Of a stretch of 64,000 bases of DNA, positions 8,560-17,215 are shown piece by piece. Origin of the DNA: CAVYGM01 sp963768025 (GTDB lineage: Bacteria; Bacteroidota; Bacteroidia; Cytophagales; Spirosomataceae). Both the position numbers and the translations under genes were made by a program. The DNA lies in assembly GCA_963768025.1 (NCBI GenBank), contig CAVYGM010000026.1, forward strand, positions 124,001-188,000, read 5' to 3'. Each line of letters opens with the position of its first letter. The stretch's first letter is position 1. The notes under the pieces are model-generated. The model was not told the origin of the DNA, made no database searches, and worked only from the letters and a program-made list of their open reading frames with translations.

Positions 8560-9702
8560 TTACCTACCCTTCCCAGTAGCTTTCTTTATGGCTGCGGTTT
8601 CGGCGGGGTCGATGGGGCTACCGTCGCTTTTGAGGATTTCGTGAAACCATATTTTGGGTTCGCGACCATTCACGTAAGGGTTTTGCCAGCTGTCCCAGGG
8701 TAGGTAGGTCTGTGATTTGCCAGCTACGAAGCCCCAATTGATCATCCCGACGTTGTACTTTTTTGCCACGGGCAGGTGGGTTTGAAACAAACTGTTAGCG
8801 CCTCTTGCCATAAATTCCGTGCAAATCATAGGACGATTTTGGGTTTTCAGCTGCTTGATCACGTTCTCGAAAGATTCCACATCCGAATAGTGGTGGAAGG
8901 TGAGAATATCCGAATGCTCAAACTGTATTTTTTCCATAGCGCTCCAGTTCTTAGGGACACTCATGTCCCGATCTTTATTGAATATCCAAACCCCGGACGA
9001 AAGCGGCTGCGTAGGATTAACGGCCCGCGCCCACTTGAATACCTCGGGCAGTAAGCTGGTAATGATGGCTCTCTTGTGCTCAGGTTCTACTTTCAGATTA
9101 TTCCGGCCGTAGCTATTGTCGTTGGTATTGTCCGGTTCATTCCAAACGTCCCACATCAGGATTCGGGGATCGTTGGCAAACGTTCCCACCACCCCCTTCA
9201 CGTACGCTTCCAGTCGGGGATATTGTGATACATCCGTGAGCGCAGCCCCACCCGGGCTTTGAAGCCAGCCCGAATTATGAATTCCGGGAGTAGGGGCGTG
9301 TTGTTTGCCTAGTTTGGGGAAGGGATCCCAGCAGGAGTCGAACAACACCAGCACCGGGCGGATGTTGTGCTTGGCACAAATGGTCAAAAATTGATCCAAC
9401 CGCTTGGTAAAGCCAATGGGATCCTGCCAAAGCAGGTCATGCAGGTATACCCGGGCTGTGTTTACCCCCAGCGCTTCCGCCCAACCCAGTTCCTTGTCTA
9501 TTTCAGCCGGTGCGAAGGTATCTTCCTGAAACATCTCTAACTGATTGATTGCACTAGCCGGATTATAGTTAGAACCAAACAACCAGGGCTGCTTGGCATA
9601 CCAGCCATCCGCCTCTGCTTGGGTCCAGCGGGTAGGGGTAGTTTTTTGGGCAAAAGTTGGGGTATTTGCGAGGATAATGAACAGAATAAGTAATTTTTTC
9701 AT
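8560..9702 (-). CDS. Exported glycoside hydrolase (clan GH-A, cellulase/xylanase-like)
   Basis: A 380-residue secreted glycosidase with a TIM-barrel of clan GH-A, resembling GH5-like proteins often labelled 1,4-beta-xylanase in Bacteroidota. Residues 1-18 are a signal peptide ending FAQ. The acid/base motif VWNEP (Glu189) and the probable nucleophile in ICTEFMARG (Glu296) are spaced as expected for a retaining enzyme. LFGSNYNPASAINQLEMFQ near residue 41 marks the N-terminal substrate face. The actual polysaccharide is not deducible, and no SusC/SusD pair or other PUL gene is adjacent, so it looks like a stand-alone enzyme. It has no T9SS C-terminal domain, which suggests periplasmic or ordinary export. 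Confidence 0.82.
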   Translation of the reverse strand: MKKLLILFIILANTPTFAQKTTPTRWTQAEADGWYAKQPWLFGSNYNPASAINQLEMFQEDTFAPAEIDKELGWAEALGVNTARVYLHDLLWQDPIGFTKRLDQFLTICAKHNIRPVLVLFDSCWDPFPKLGKQHAPTPGIHNSGWLQSPGGAALTDVSQYPRLEAYVKGVVGTFANDPRILMWDVWNEPDNTNDNSYGRNNLKVEPEHKRAIITSLLPEVFKWARAVNPTQPLSSGVWIFNKDRDMSVPKNWSAMEKIQFEHSDILTFHHYSDVESFENVIKQLKTQNRPMICTEFMARGANSLFQTHLPVAKKYNVGMINWGFVAGKSQTYLPWDSWQNPYVNGREPKIWFHEILKSDGSPIDPAETAAIKKATGKGR

Positions 9703-10034
9703 AAAATGGGTTTATTTGTTTCTAAAAAGGATACTGAGGTTTTCGCAAAAACAGGGAGTTCCAAAGTGGAGATCGCTTACTAGGTAAAAGTGAAAATGGG
9801 CCAGCTTAACCCCTTTTTCTCACTATTTATTTTTGGCCAGCCAGCTATCCTTTTGGTATTCATTAGATAAAACGCAAGGACATGCCTGTTTTTAACGGAT
9901 TAATAAGCCAATTTGCCTTTGAATTAAAAGCGTTCTATCAAACCTGGTAGGTGGAGTAGTAGTTTCGACTACCCAACCGAAGTTGAATAGTAGCATGGAA
10001 TGCACCGATGAAAGCTAAACGATCATTTTGAAAA
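9703..10034. other. Divergent intergenic region upstream of the potassium uptake genes
   Basis: This is 332 bases without a gene, between the glycosidase (-) and ktrB (+). It is moderately AT-rich. A perfect -7-like box TATTTTTG is at 9828-9835 on the + strand, but no TTTG stands at the right distance upstream of it. A small hairpin with a 5-bp stem (GTAGT/ACTAC) sits near 9957-9973. I see no recognisable riboswitch. Confidence 0.4.
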
Positions 10035-11834
10035 ATGAATAACAGAAAGAAATTTCTAAGTACCTACCAACTACGAGAGCGGGCCTTGCGTCGGCTGCAC
10101 AATTTTTTTGAGGACTTCGTATTCTACCTGGGGATATTTGTTATTCTGTTGATCGTATACGATGTCGGTTTTCCGCACTACATCCGCTATGTGTACTTCT
10201 CCGTTGTATACCTGCTTTATCTAAGTTCGTTTGTCATCACCCTTTCCTTGCGGGCGCTCAATTTTCCAGCCAAAAGCATCCTCAGGAAAATACTACAATG
10301 GCTTCCGGTCGGGTTACTGGCTGCCTTCTGCTACTATAAGTACAGTGAAATCCTGGTAAAACCGGATTTCAAGTCCGTGGCTTATTACAGTGGGCTTTTG
10401 CTATGTTTTGTGCTCATCGTCCTGGATTCGTCCAGAAAAGTCTTACAGATTTATACCAAGCGCTTTAACCCCGCCCTGGCGTTTGTGATCAGTTTCTTGT
10501 TGTTGTGCCTGTTTGGGTGTGGACTATTGCTATTGCCTAGGGCCACGATCCATGGCATTTCTTTCACCAATGCCCTATTTACCTCGGTGAGTGCGGTATG
10601 CGTTACCGGACTTTCCACCCTCGACACCGCCACCGAGTTTACCCGTCTGGGCAAATTTTTCATTCTCCTGCTCATCCAACTGGGCGGCTTGGGGATCTTG
10701 TCGTTTACGAGCTTTTTTGGCTATTTGTACAAAGGAGATTTTTCCATCGAAAACCAGCTTTTCTTAAAGGATTTCGTTACCGCGGACCGGGTGAGTGATA
10801 CGTTCAAGTCGCTTCTGCACATCATTGTGATTACGCTATTGGTGGAGCTGGTGGGGGTCGCGTTTATCTACTTAACCGTTGATGCCGACGCCTTCAATAC
10901 GTGGGGACAACGATTGAGGTTCTCCATTTTTCATGCCATCTCTGCCTTTTGCAACGCCGGTTTTTCTTCGGTACCCAATGGCTTATACAATCCATTTTTA
11001 AGAATGGACTACGATTTTCAATTGGTGATCTGCGTCCTGATTATCATCGGTGGTATAGGATTCCCCATCATTACCGACTTTTATTATTACCTCAAACACT
11101 ACCTCGCTCAGTTTTTTGCTTTACTCATCGACAACAAACCCGTCGGGTACCTTCCCCGGACCGTCAGCGCCAATACGTCCATTGTCCTCATGACCACGGC
11201 AATTCTGCTTGTCGTGGGGGTTATTGCCTTTTTTATTACGGAATCTTACGGCCTCTTGTATGAGCACAAAACGTGGTACGGTAAGCTAGTAACCGCATTT
11301 TTTGCCTCGGTCACGCCCCGGACGGCCGGGTTCAATACCTTCGACATGGCCCTGATGCAGCCAGCTACGGTTTTAATATACTTGCTATTAATGTGGATTG
11401 GGGCCTCGCCGGCTTCCACCGGCGGCGGAATCAAAACCTCCACTTTTGCGGTAGCTATGCTCAATGTGATAAGCCTGGCGAAAGGAAACGATCGGGTAGA
11501 ATTCCGTCGGCGGCAGATTCCTTCGGAGTCCGTTCGGCGGGCTTTTTCTATTCTGGTGCTTTCCTTACTTGTTATTGGGCCTGCCATTTTGATTATCACC
11601 GTTCTCGAACCCGAAAAACAGCTAATCAACATAGCTTTTGAATGTTTCTCCGCATTTAGCACCGTGGGGCTCACCTTGGGCATTACCCCCGAATTATCCG
11701 ATGCAGCCAAAATTGTTCTGGTCGTTATTATGTTCATAGGTAGGGTGGGGACTTTTACCTTAATTGTGGCCTTTGTACGCCAAACCAAGGCAATCAACTA
11801 CCGCTTTCCCAATGAAACTATCTTCATAAACTAG
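10035..11834 (+). CDS. ktrB: Potassium uptake channel subunit, TrkH/KtrB family
   Basis: A 599-residue integral membrane protein of the TrkH/TrkG/KtrB superfamily, the K+-conducting subunit in the inner membrane. The four pore loops with the selectivity-filter glycine are all visible: VCVTGLST (about residue 195), FCNAGFSS (about 307), PRTAGFNT (about 432) and FSTVGLTLG (about 545). The first 140 residues add several extra hydrophobic segments not present in the shorter KtrB proteins, as is common in Bacteroidota members. SPASTGGGIKTSTFAV near residue 460 matches the conserved gating-loop region. The RCK partner starts 7 bases after the stop, so the two form an operon and presumably one complex. 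Confidence 0.92.
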   Translation: MNNRKKFLSTYQLRERALRRLHNFFEDFVFYLGIFVILLIVYDVGFPHYIRYVYFSVVYLLYLSSFVITLSLRALNFPAKSILRKILQWLPVGLLAAFCYYKYSEILVKPDFKSVAYYSGLLLCFVLIVLDSSRKVLQIYTKRFNPALAFVISFLLLCLFGCGLLLLPRATIHGISFTNALFTSVSAVCVTGLSTLDTATEFTRLGKFFILLLIQLGGLGILSFTSFFGYLYKGDFSIENQLFLKDFVTADRVSDTFKSLLHIIVITLLVELVGVAFIYLTVDADAFNTWGQRLRFSIFHAISAFCNAGFSSVPNGLYNPFLRMDYDFQLVICVLIIIGGIGFPIITDFYYYLKHYLAQFFALLIDNKPVGYLPRTVSANTSIVLMTTAILLVVGVIAFFITESYGLLYEHKTWYGKLVTAFFASVTPRTAGFNTFDMALMQPATVLIYLLLMWIGASPASTGGGIKTSTFAVAMLNVISLAKGNDRVEFRRRQIPSESVRRAFSILVLSLLVIGPAILIITVLEPEKQLINIAFECFSAFSTVGLTLGITPELSDAAKIVLVVIMFIGRVGTFTLIVAFVRQTKAINYRFPNETIFIN

Positions 11835-11841
11835 CTAATTC

Positions 11842-12525
11842 ATGAAATTTTTTGTAATAGGTCTTGGAAATTTTGGTGCTGCCTTATCCATTCGACTCAC
11901 AGCCATGGGGCACGAAGTAATTGGGGCTGATATAAGCATGAGTAAGATTGATTCCTTAAAAAACCGGATCACCCATACCGTATGTATGGACTGTACCGAT
12001 ATCAACAACCTCAATACCATTCCTCTCAAAGAAATGGACGTTTGTGTGGTATCGATCGGGGAGGACTTTGCCGCATCGGTACTTGTTACGGCTCTGCTTA
12101 AACAAATGAAAGTGCGCAAATTGATTGGGCGTGCCTTCAACGACCTGCACCGGACCGTCATCGAAGCCCTTGGGGTAGATGAACTACTACTTCCTGAGCA
12201 GGATTCCGCCGAGAAAGTAGCCAAGCGCCTGACCATACCCCAGCTGGAAAATTCCTACGAAATATGCGAAGAATCAGCTATGATGGAGCTGAGGATTCCC
12301 AAGCGGTTTTATTATCAAAAACTGTCGGATACCGGACTCACCCGATCCGATGACCTGAAAGTGGTAGCCTATGTGCACGTTGAAAATGAAAAAAGTATCC
12401 TCGGCTACACGCGCAAAGTAAAGAAACTGCAATTGGAGGTAGACCCGAACGGGGAGCTCCAGCCGGGTGATAACCTAATCCTGATCGGTAATGTAAAAGA
12501 GCTCAGAAAAATTCTGTCAAAATAA
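11842..12525 (+). CDS. ktrA: Potassium uptake regulator, TrkA/KtrA RCK protein
   Basis: A 227-residue cytosolic regulator that gates the adjacent KtrB-type channel. RCK_N begins with FFVIGLGNFGAAL, whose GLGNFG (residues 7-12) is the NAD(H)/nucleotide-binding GxGxxG motif, followed by the acidic strand end in GADIS. RCK_C covers about residues 140-225. The length is normal for single-RCK KtrA rather than the doubled TrkA. Its 3' end overlaps the convergent primase-like gene by 9 bases. Confidence 0.92.
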   Translation: MKFFVIGLGNFGAALSIRLTAMGHEVIGADISMSKIDSLKNRITHTVCMDCTDINNLNTIPLKEMDVCVVSIGEDFAASVLVTALLKQMKVRKLIGRAFNDLHRTVIEALGVDELLLPEQDSAEKVAKRLTIPQLENSYEICEESAMMELRIPKRFYYQKLSDTGLTRSDDLKVVAYVHVENEKSILGYTRKVKKLQLEVDPNGELQPGDNLILIGNVKELRKILSK

Positions 12526-13575
12526 GCCTTCGTCCTGCTTACTAAAATAATCATTAATGTCTTTAAAGCCACTCTTAACAGAGCGGATGTGGGTGCTGAT
12601 GCCGGCCTGTTCGAAGATCTCCTGGTAGTCAATGGCGGCCTTTTGCCCGGCAGAGTCGTTGTCAAACCAAAAACATAATTCAAATCGGCGAAAGAGTTTT
12701 GCCCATTCTTTTTTGAACATGGTGACACTCCCCAAACTTACCGCGGGGATACCACGCTGTACCAGCGTGATACAATCCAGTGCTCCCTCGGTGAGGTACA
12801 CTACCTTACCGGTTCGTATTTTGGGCAGCAGATCGCTGTTGAACAAGGGAATAGGGACTCCGCTTAGAAATTGGTACCTAGGGGTTTTATCCACGGGAGC
12901 CCCAATGATCCGACCCTGCAAGAACACGATTCGTTCCTTCTGGTAGTAAGGAATGATGATCGAATGTTTATAAAAAACCAGGTTATCCCGTTCGTTGTAC
13001 AAGCCCGATTCTTTGAGATCCGCCAGGGCAAATCGCGACCGAAGGAAATAGTTGGCGGAGTGGTAGTCTTTCACCACAAAAATCCCGAAACTTTTCAGCG
13101 AATACTCCTGGAAACCCCGGTGGTGTCAGGTACTCGAAGGCTCGTTGCGAAAGCTCGGTGTCGGGCATAGTGACACAGTGGTTTCTTAAATGACTCGTAA
13201 ATCTCCGTATGTACCTCCTTGTACTGATACTCCTTCGTATCAGGTAGGTGATCTGCTGATAGCTCGGGGCGTACGGGCTGACGAGGTGGTGGCGGACTAC
13301 CTTTTTTGACGTACCCCGGCACATAATGAAAGGCCAGCTCGTGCATAGCCTGTTTGTACTCCAATTGACAGAAGCCCGGCGTAGAAATGAATCACATCCC
13401 CATGACGACCGCACCCGAAGCAGTAGTAGGTATTGGTACTAGGATAGAGATACAGGGAGGGAGTTTTTTCGTCATGAAATGGGCAGATGATTTTCCTTGG
13501 CTCCGACACGTCTAAGCCTAGGTCTTTTACCACCTGCACTATGTCCACTTTTCGGGCTTCTTCTAGGATATTCAT
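12517..13575 (-). CDS. CHC2 zinc-finger / Toprim primase-like protein, several frameshifts
   Basis: Rebuilt length about 352 residues. The N-terminus (start at 13575, MNILEEARKVDIVQVVKDLG) leads into a CHC2 zinc ribbon of the DnaG type: ICPFHDEKTPSLYLYPS followed by YYCFGCGRHGDVIHF, giving the CxxH...CxxC ligands. The C-terminal half contains a Toprim domain with VVYLTEGALDCITL (catalytic Glu) and LCFWFDNDSAGQKAA (DxD). The DnaB-binding C-terminus of a replicative DnaG is absent, so this is a short accessory or helper primase rather than the housekeeping enzyme. At least three frame breaks (about 13390, 13150 and 13090) interrupt it. No mobility genes are nearby. The function is inferred from domains only. 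Confidence 0.72.
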
Positions 13576-13617
13576 GGATTGAAGCGGCTACGGGTTTTGA
13601 ATTGCACGGATCCAAGT

Positions 13618-13625
13618 CAAAAATA
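13618..13625 (-). promoter_or_regulatory. Possible -7 promoter box for the primase-like gene
   Basis: Read on the minus strand this is TATTTTTG, a full match to the Bacteroidota TAnnTTTG element, about 45 bases before the primase ATG. No TTTG is at -33, because the upstream DNA is the atpH terminator. The element would restart transcription just after the ATP synthase operon ends. Confidence 0.35.
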
Positions 13626-13644
13626 GAATGGTAGCCACGAAAAA

Positions 13645-13676
13645 AAAGACTTCGCTCGCAAAGCAGCGAAGTCTTT
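13645..13676 (-). terminator. Rho-independent terminator of the ATP synthase F0/delta operon
   Basis: A 12-bp perfect stem (13645-13656 with 13665-13676) and 8-base loop lie just past atpH. On the minus strand the hairpin is followed by a run of about nine Ts. It ends the atp operon before any atpA or atpG gene. Confidence 0.85.
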
Positions 13677-13700
13677 CAGAATAGACAGACAAAAAGTAAT

Positions 13701-14243
13701 TTAATTGGCCAGAAGTTCCAGTTTAAGTGAATTCAAACGGCTCTTCAGAGACGCATCTATTTGACTGATCATTCACCCGAAGGATATAGCCTCCAATCAA
13801 ATTCTCATTCACTTTCTCTTCCAGTTCGACCTTTTTACCGGTAGCGTCAGCCACGATTTTGTTAAAGGTAGCCCTTAGCGAATCATCCAAAGGAGCGCTG
13901 GTAGTAACAACTGCTTTCTGAATCCCCTTGTAGCTATTGTAAAGGGTGACAAATTCATCAGCAATGCTATCCAGGATCGACTCCCGGTGTTTTTGGGTGA
14001 TAATATTAAAAATCGTGTAGGAGACAGGGTGTACGTTTTCCTGGAAGAGGGCTTTCAGAATAGCCAGTTTCTTTTCGTGGCGAACCACCGGGCTCTTCAG
14101 AGCCAGCATAACTCCACGATTTCCGCTGCGATACTTTTTTGAACAAAAGCATATCCTGATATACCTCTTCTACTACTTTTTGCTGCTTCCGCCAGTTCAA
14201 TAAGCGACTTGGCATATCGGGAGGCAACGGTTCCTTCTGACAT
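13701..14243 (-). CDS. atpH: ATP synthase F1 subunit delta, frameshifted
   Basis: Delta/OSCP subunit that links the F1 head to the peripheral stalk. Rebuilt length is about 180 residues, normal for the family. The true start is ATG 14243 (MSEGTVASRYAKSLIELAE, the conserved YAxAL-type N-terminus). The end at 13701 gives ...LKSRLNSLKLELLAN. Frame breaks are at about 14165, 14130 and 13775; in the last, a spare base separates VNDQ from QIDASLK. GGYILRVNDQ near the C-terminus is the most conserved OSCP segment. It follows atpF by 28 bases and is the last gene before the terminator. Confidence 0.88.
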
Positions 14244-14271
14244 CTTAGTTCCTGTTGAGTGGATGGAGAAA

Positions 14272-14770
14272 TTAGTTCATTTTGGCGTTACTAGCCAGGT
14301 CAGCGATCAATTTTTGCTGCGCTGCCTTGTCGCTAAGTTCACGGCCCAGTACTTTCTCGGCAATCTGAAAGCGACAGCAAAGCAACCTCTTCTTTTCATG
14401 CTTGCAATGGCGGCCGTTCTGCTCGTTGCGGATGGCTTCGCGGGCTAGTTCCATTTCTTTCTGCCCGGCTATCGAGGCCTTTTCTTTGGCTTCGGCAATC
14501 ATCCGCTCGGAGGCTTCTTTGGCATCCCGGATAATCTTGTCGCGGGCAGCGTTGGCCTCGGCGATCAATTTTTCGTTATCCGACTTCAACTTAGCCATTT
14601 CGGCGCGGGTTTCCACGGCCATGTCGAAGGCGCTTTGAATATCTTTTTCGCGGTCGTTCAATCCATTGATGATGGGTTTCCAGGCAAATTTGCGCAGAAT
14701 GAATACCAGCAGTAAAAATACCACCAACATCCAGAATATCAGTCCGACGGCGGGAGTTAAGTAATTCCAT
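14272..14770 (-). CDS. atpF: ATP synthase F0 subunit b, frameshifted
   Basis: Peripheral-stalk subunit b, about 165 residues. The start at ATG 14770 gives MELLTPAVGLIFW if one extra A near 14758 is removed. The membrane span VFLLLVFILRKFAWKPI follows, then a long charged coiled coil. Between about 14410 and 14345 two compensating indels scramble some 16 residues, where AAIASMKKEVALLS-like sequence would be expected. The conserved end QIAEKVLGRELSD is back in frame. The order E-F-H is the usual one. Confidence 0.9.
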
Positions 14771-14969
14771 TTGAGTACTGAATTATGAGTTATGAATGCT
14801 TTATTATTATTTCTTTGGGGCGAGTCTCAGAGGTACCTGCTTTGCAGTAGAGACGACGTTTCAATCTTTTGGATAAAATCTGTGGAAGCCTATTGCTTCC
14901 GCAGTCAGTTTTTTTGAACCACTTTCCGATACCTAATGTGACGGAAAGTACGCGTTCGGTTGCAGTAAA

Positions 14970-15234
14970 TTACAACTTGAAAGAAATAAGCAGACAGATA
15001 ACCGCTGCAAAAAGAGCAACTGCCTCAATAAGAGCGGCAATGATAAGCATAGCCGTTTGGATACGACCAGCTGCCTCGGGCTGACGGGCGATACCTTCCA
15101 TGGCACTGCCACCGATACGTCCAATACCAAGACCAGCACCAATAGCCGCCAAACCAGCACCGATACCGGCACCTAATACTGCTAGATCCGGCACCGCTTT
15201 GTTCAGCTGCTTGAAGCAAAATTTGAAGTAACAT
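14970..15234 (-). CDS. atpE: ATP synthase F0 subunit c, one frameshift
   Basis: Rotor-ring subunit c, about 87 residues, two hydrophobic helices around the polar loop GGSAMEGIARQPEAAGRIQ. The proton-carrying carboxylate is the Glu in AALIEAVALFA in helix 2. The glycine-rich helix 1 (GAGIGAGLAAIGAGLGIGRI) is intact. The start at 15234 (MLLQILLQAAEQ) is in another frame from the body, and the join is near 15190. The ligand set for Na+ (extra Gln and Ser) is not evident, so H+ coupling is likelier. Confidence 0.9.
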
Positions 15235-15286
15235 ACTTGTGATTGTTTAGATATAGATTAATTGAAACAAAAGATTGCAAAAGAAA

Positions 15287-16378
15287 TTAATGTCCGTGGT
15301 CGGCCTCGTGATTGTCTTCTATCGCGCTTCCGATGTACATGGACGAAAGCAGGGTAAAGATGAATGCCTGAATGAAGGCGACCATGATTTCGATGAAGTT
15401 CATGAACAAAGCAAAGGCCGACACGACGGGAGCGACGAACATGCTTTTAAAAATGAAGATCAGACCGAATAAGCTCAACAGGATGATGTGCCCGGCCGTC
15501 ATGTTGGCGAAAAGCCGTATCATCAGGGAGAAAGGTTTCATGAATACCCCTACGATTTCCACGGGAATCATGATGGGGAGCAACGCCAGCGGAACACCGG
15601 TTGGCTTTACTAAGTGCGCCCAGTAGTGCTTATTGGAGTTGAAATGGACGATCAGGAAGGTGATAATCGCCAGGGTCATGGTAATGGCGATATTGCCCGT
15701 GACGTTGGCTGCACCCGGAAGTAATCCCAAGAGGTTATTGACGAGGATAAAGAAAAACAGAGTCAGTAAGTAGGGGAGGTACTTCTGGTAATTGGGACCG
15801 ATGTTGGGCTTTACGACCTCATCCCGGATAAACAGCACCAGTACCTCCATGGCCGATTGAAAACCCCGGGGAGCTTTTCCTCGGCGATTCTGATAGGCAC
15901 TTGCCACCGACATAAAAATAAGTACCAGAATGATAGCACTCAGCAGCATGGAGGCGACATTCTTAGTAATGGAGAAATCGTACACGCTGCGGGTAGAATC
16001 CACGGGTACTATTTTCTCGGCGTTGCCATGTACCAAATGGTAGCCGTTGTATTCGTGGTGCTCGTTGTGAAAATTAGAGGAGGAAAAAACTTCCAGACCC
16101 CGATCGGATGAATACAGAATAACCGGCAGGGGAAGTACCACACCATGGGCAAATTCCCACTCGTGGGAGTCGGCGATGTGGTGCATGATCATCTCGCCAA
16201 TATTGAATTCTTCTTCGTTTTCTTCGAGCTGATGCTCGATCCCGTGCTCGGCCTGATTGATTTTGGCCTCGGCCTCACTTTGATCGTGTTCCGTCTGAGC
16301 AACTGCCTGTAAGGAGCTTGAAAATAAGAGGGTTGCTGCGAAAATAATAGGTAAAAAACGTCGGATGGATGTTGACAT
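15287..16378 (-). CDS. atpB: ATP synthase F0 subunit a
   Basis: Intact 363-residue stator subunit a, which forms the proton half-channels against the c-ring. A signal peptide (residues 1-27) and a long acidic/His-containing periplasmic segment precede the membrane domain, an arrangement typical of Bacteroidota AtpB. The essential Arg lies in FSLMIRLFANMTAGHI and is followed by conserved helices. The C-terminus ends in a His/Asp-rich tail (EDNHEADHGH). Upstream are the AtpI-like and AtpZ genes. Confidence 0.95.
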   Translation of the reverse strand: MSTSIRRFLPIIFAATLLFSSSLQAVAQTEHDQSEAEAKINQAEHGIEHQLEENEEEFNIGEMIMHHIADSHEWEFAHGVVLPLPVILYSSDRGLEVFSSSNFHNEHHEYNGYHLVHGNAEKIVPVDSTRSVYDFSITKNVASMLLSAIILVLIFMSVASAYQNRRGKAPRGFQSAMEVLVLFIRDEVVKPNIGPNYQKYLPYLLTLFFFILVNNLLGLLPGAANVTGNIAITMTLAIITFLIVHFNSNKHYWAHLVKPTGVPLALLPIMIPVEIVGVFMKPFSLMIRLFANMTAGHIILLSLFGLIFIFKSMFVAPVVSAFALFMNFIEIMVAFIQAFIFTLLSSMYIGSAIEDNHEADHGH

Positions 16379-16399
16379 ACAAGTAAGGAATACTACGCT

Positions 16400-16764
16400 T
16401 TATGAATCGCGGCGCAAGTTACGATACAAACCGTAGATTTCAAAAAATGAATAAAATAAATAGAGTGCAAAAAAGTTGGAAATAAAGATAGGCTCATTGT
16501 CGACACGCCAATAAAAAAGCAAATTCCTACAAATACGATGCAAAGCAAAAGCCTGGCTACGACGGTAGAAAGATAGAATTCAACGAATTTCTCCCGTTTG
16601 TTCCTAAATCCAAACTCCATAAGGCGATGAATAATGTAGGAAATACTCAGAAAAAACAGAAGCATATAGCCCACAAATGGATGGATCCAGGCATCCAACT
16701 GGAAGTGTCGGGCTAGGAAAAATACAATTCCCAGAACAAATGTTAGCAGTAAACTTCGCAGCAT
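16400..16764 (-). CDS. Small membrane protein of the ATP synthase operon (AtpI-like), frameshifted C-terminus
   Basis: About 121 residues with four hydrophobic segments, lying between atpZ and atpB. Position and size match the poorly conserved AtpI-like assembly factor of Bacteroidota atp operons. I cannot assign a family from sequence motifs. A frame break near 16490 separates the body from a tail reading PIFISNFFALYLFYSFFEIYG, ending RNLRRDS at 16400. That tail is far more membrane-protein-like than the alternative frame. Role inferred: assistance with c-ring assembly or Mg2+ handling. Confidence 0.65.
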
Positions 16765-16858
16765 GACAGGCCGGGGTACCCCATGGTTTCAGGCCGCAAA
16801 GGTAGGGAGAAAAAGTCGGGAAAGTTGCTTGACTTACTAAATAGCCGTGTTTGAACCA

Positions 16859-17097
16859 CTAGTTTTGATCTTTTGTAATGGAGCGAATGAACATATATAG
16901 CGAAGCGGCAATGGAGCCAAGCGAAAGACCAGCGTCCAGACGGGAATTTTATTCTGTTGCCATTCGTCGAGCTTATAGCCACCATAGGTAAATACCACGA
17001 TGGTGCCCAACATTTGAAAGGCAAGGCCCGAATACCTCGCGTAGGAGTTGGATCGCCGCCCGGCCTGCTTCCAGTTGTCTGGCTGTTGGTCGCTCAT
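16859..17097 (-). CDS. AtpZ/AtpI family protein of the ATP synthase operon, one frameshift
   Basis: About 79 residues, first gene of the atp cluster on this strand. The N-terminus is polar (MSDQQPDNWKQAGRRSNSYA). Then come two membrane spans: YSGLAFQMLGTIVVFTYGGY, with the family-typical G/KLDEW segment after it, and a second span. The second span is restored as GLSLGSIAASLYMFIRS by a one-base shift near 16925, and the gene ends ITKDQN at 16859. AtpZ proteins help c-ring assembly and Mg2+/Ca2+ handling in other bacteria. Here that role is inferred. Confidence 0.75.
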
Positions 17098-17215
17098 GGT
17101 GGAAGTGATTAGTATGAAAAAATGATTTTAAACTGATAATACTTCAAAATTGACTAATTGGACTTATATTCGATACGTATTTGTAAAAACCCACGTTTTA
17201 GAAATACAATCTGTC

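Noticed and set aside
9957..9973. Small hairpin upstream of ktrB as a riboswitch
   Set aside because: The stem is only 5 bp, there is no conserved core, and no K+- or c-di-AMP-sensing RNA fold is recognisable.
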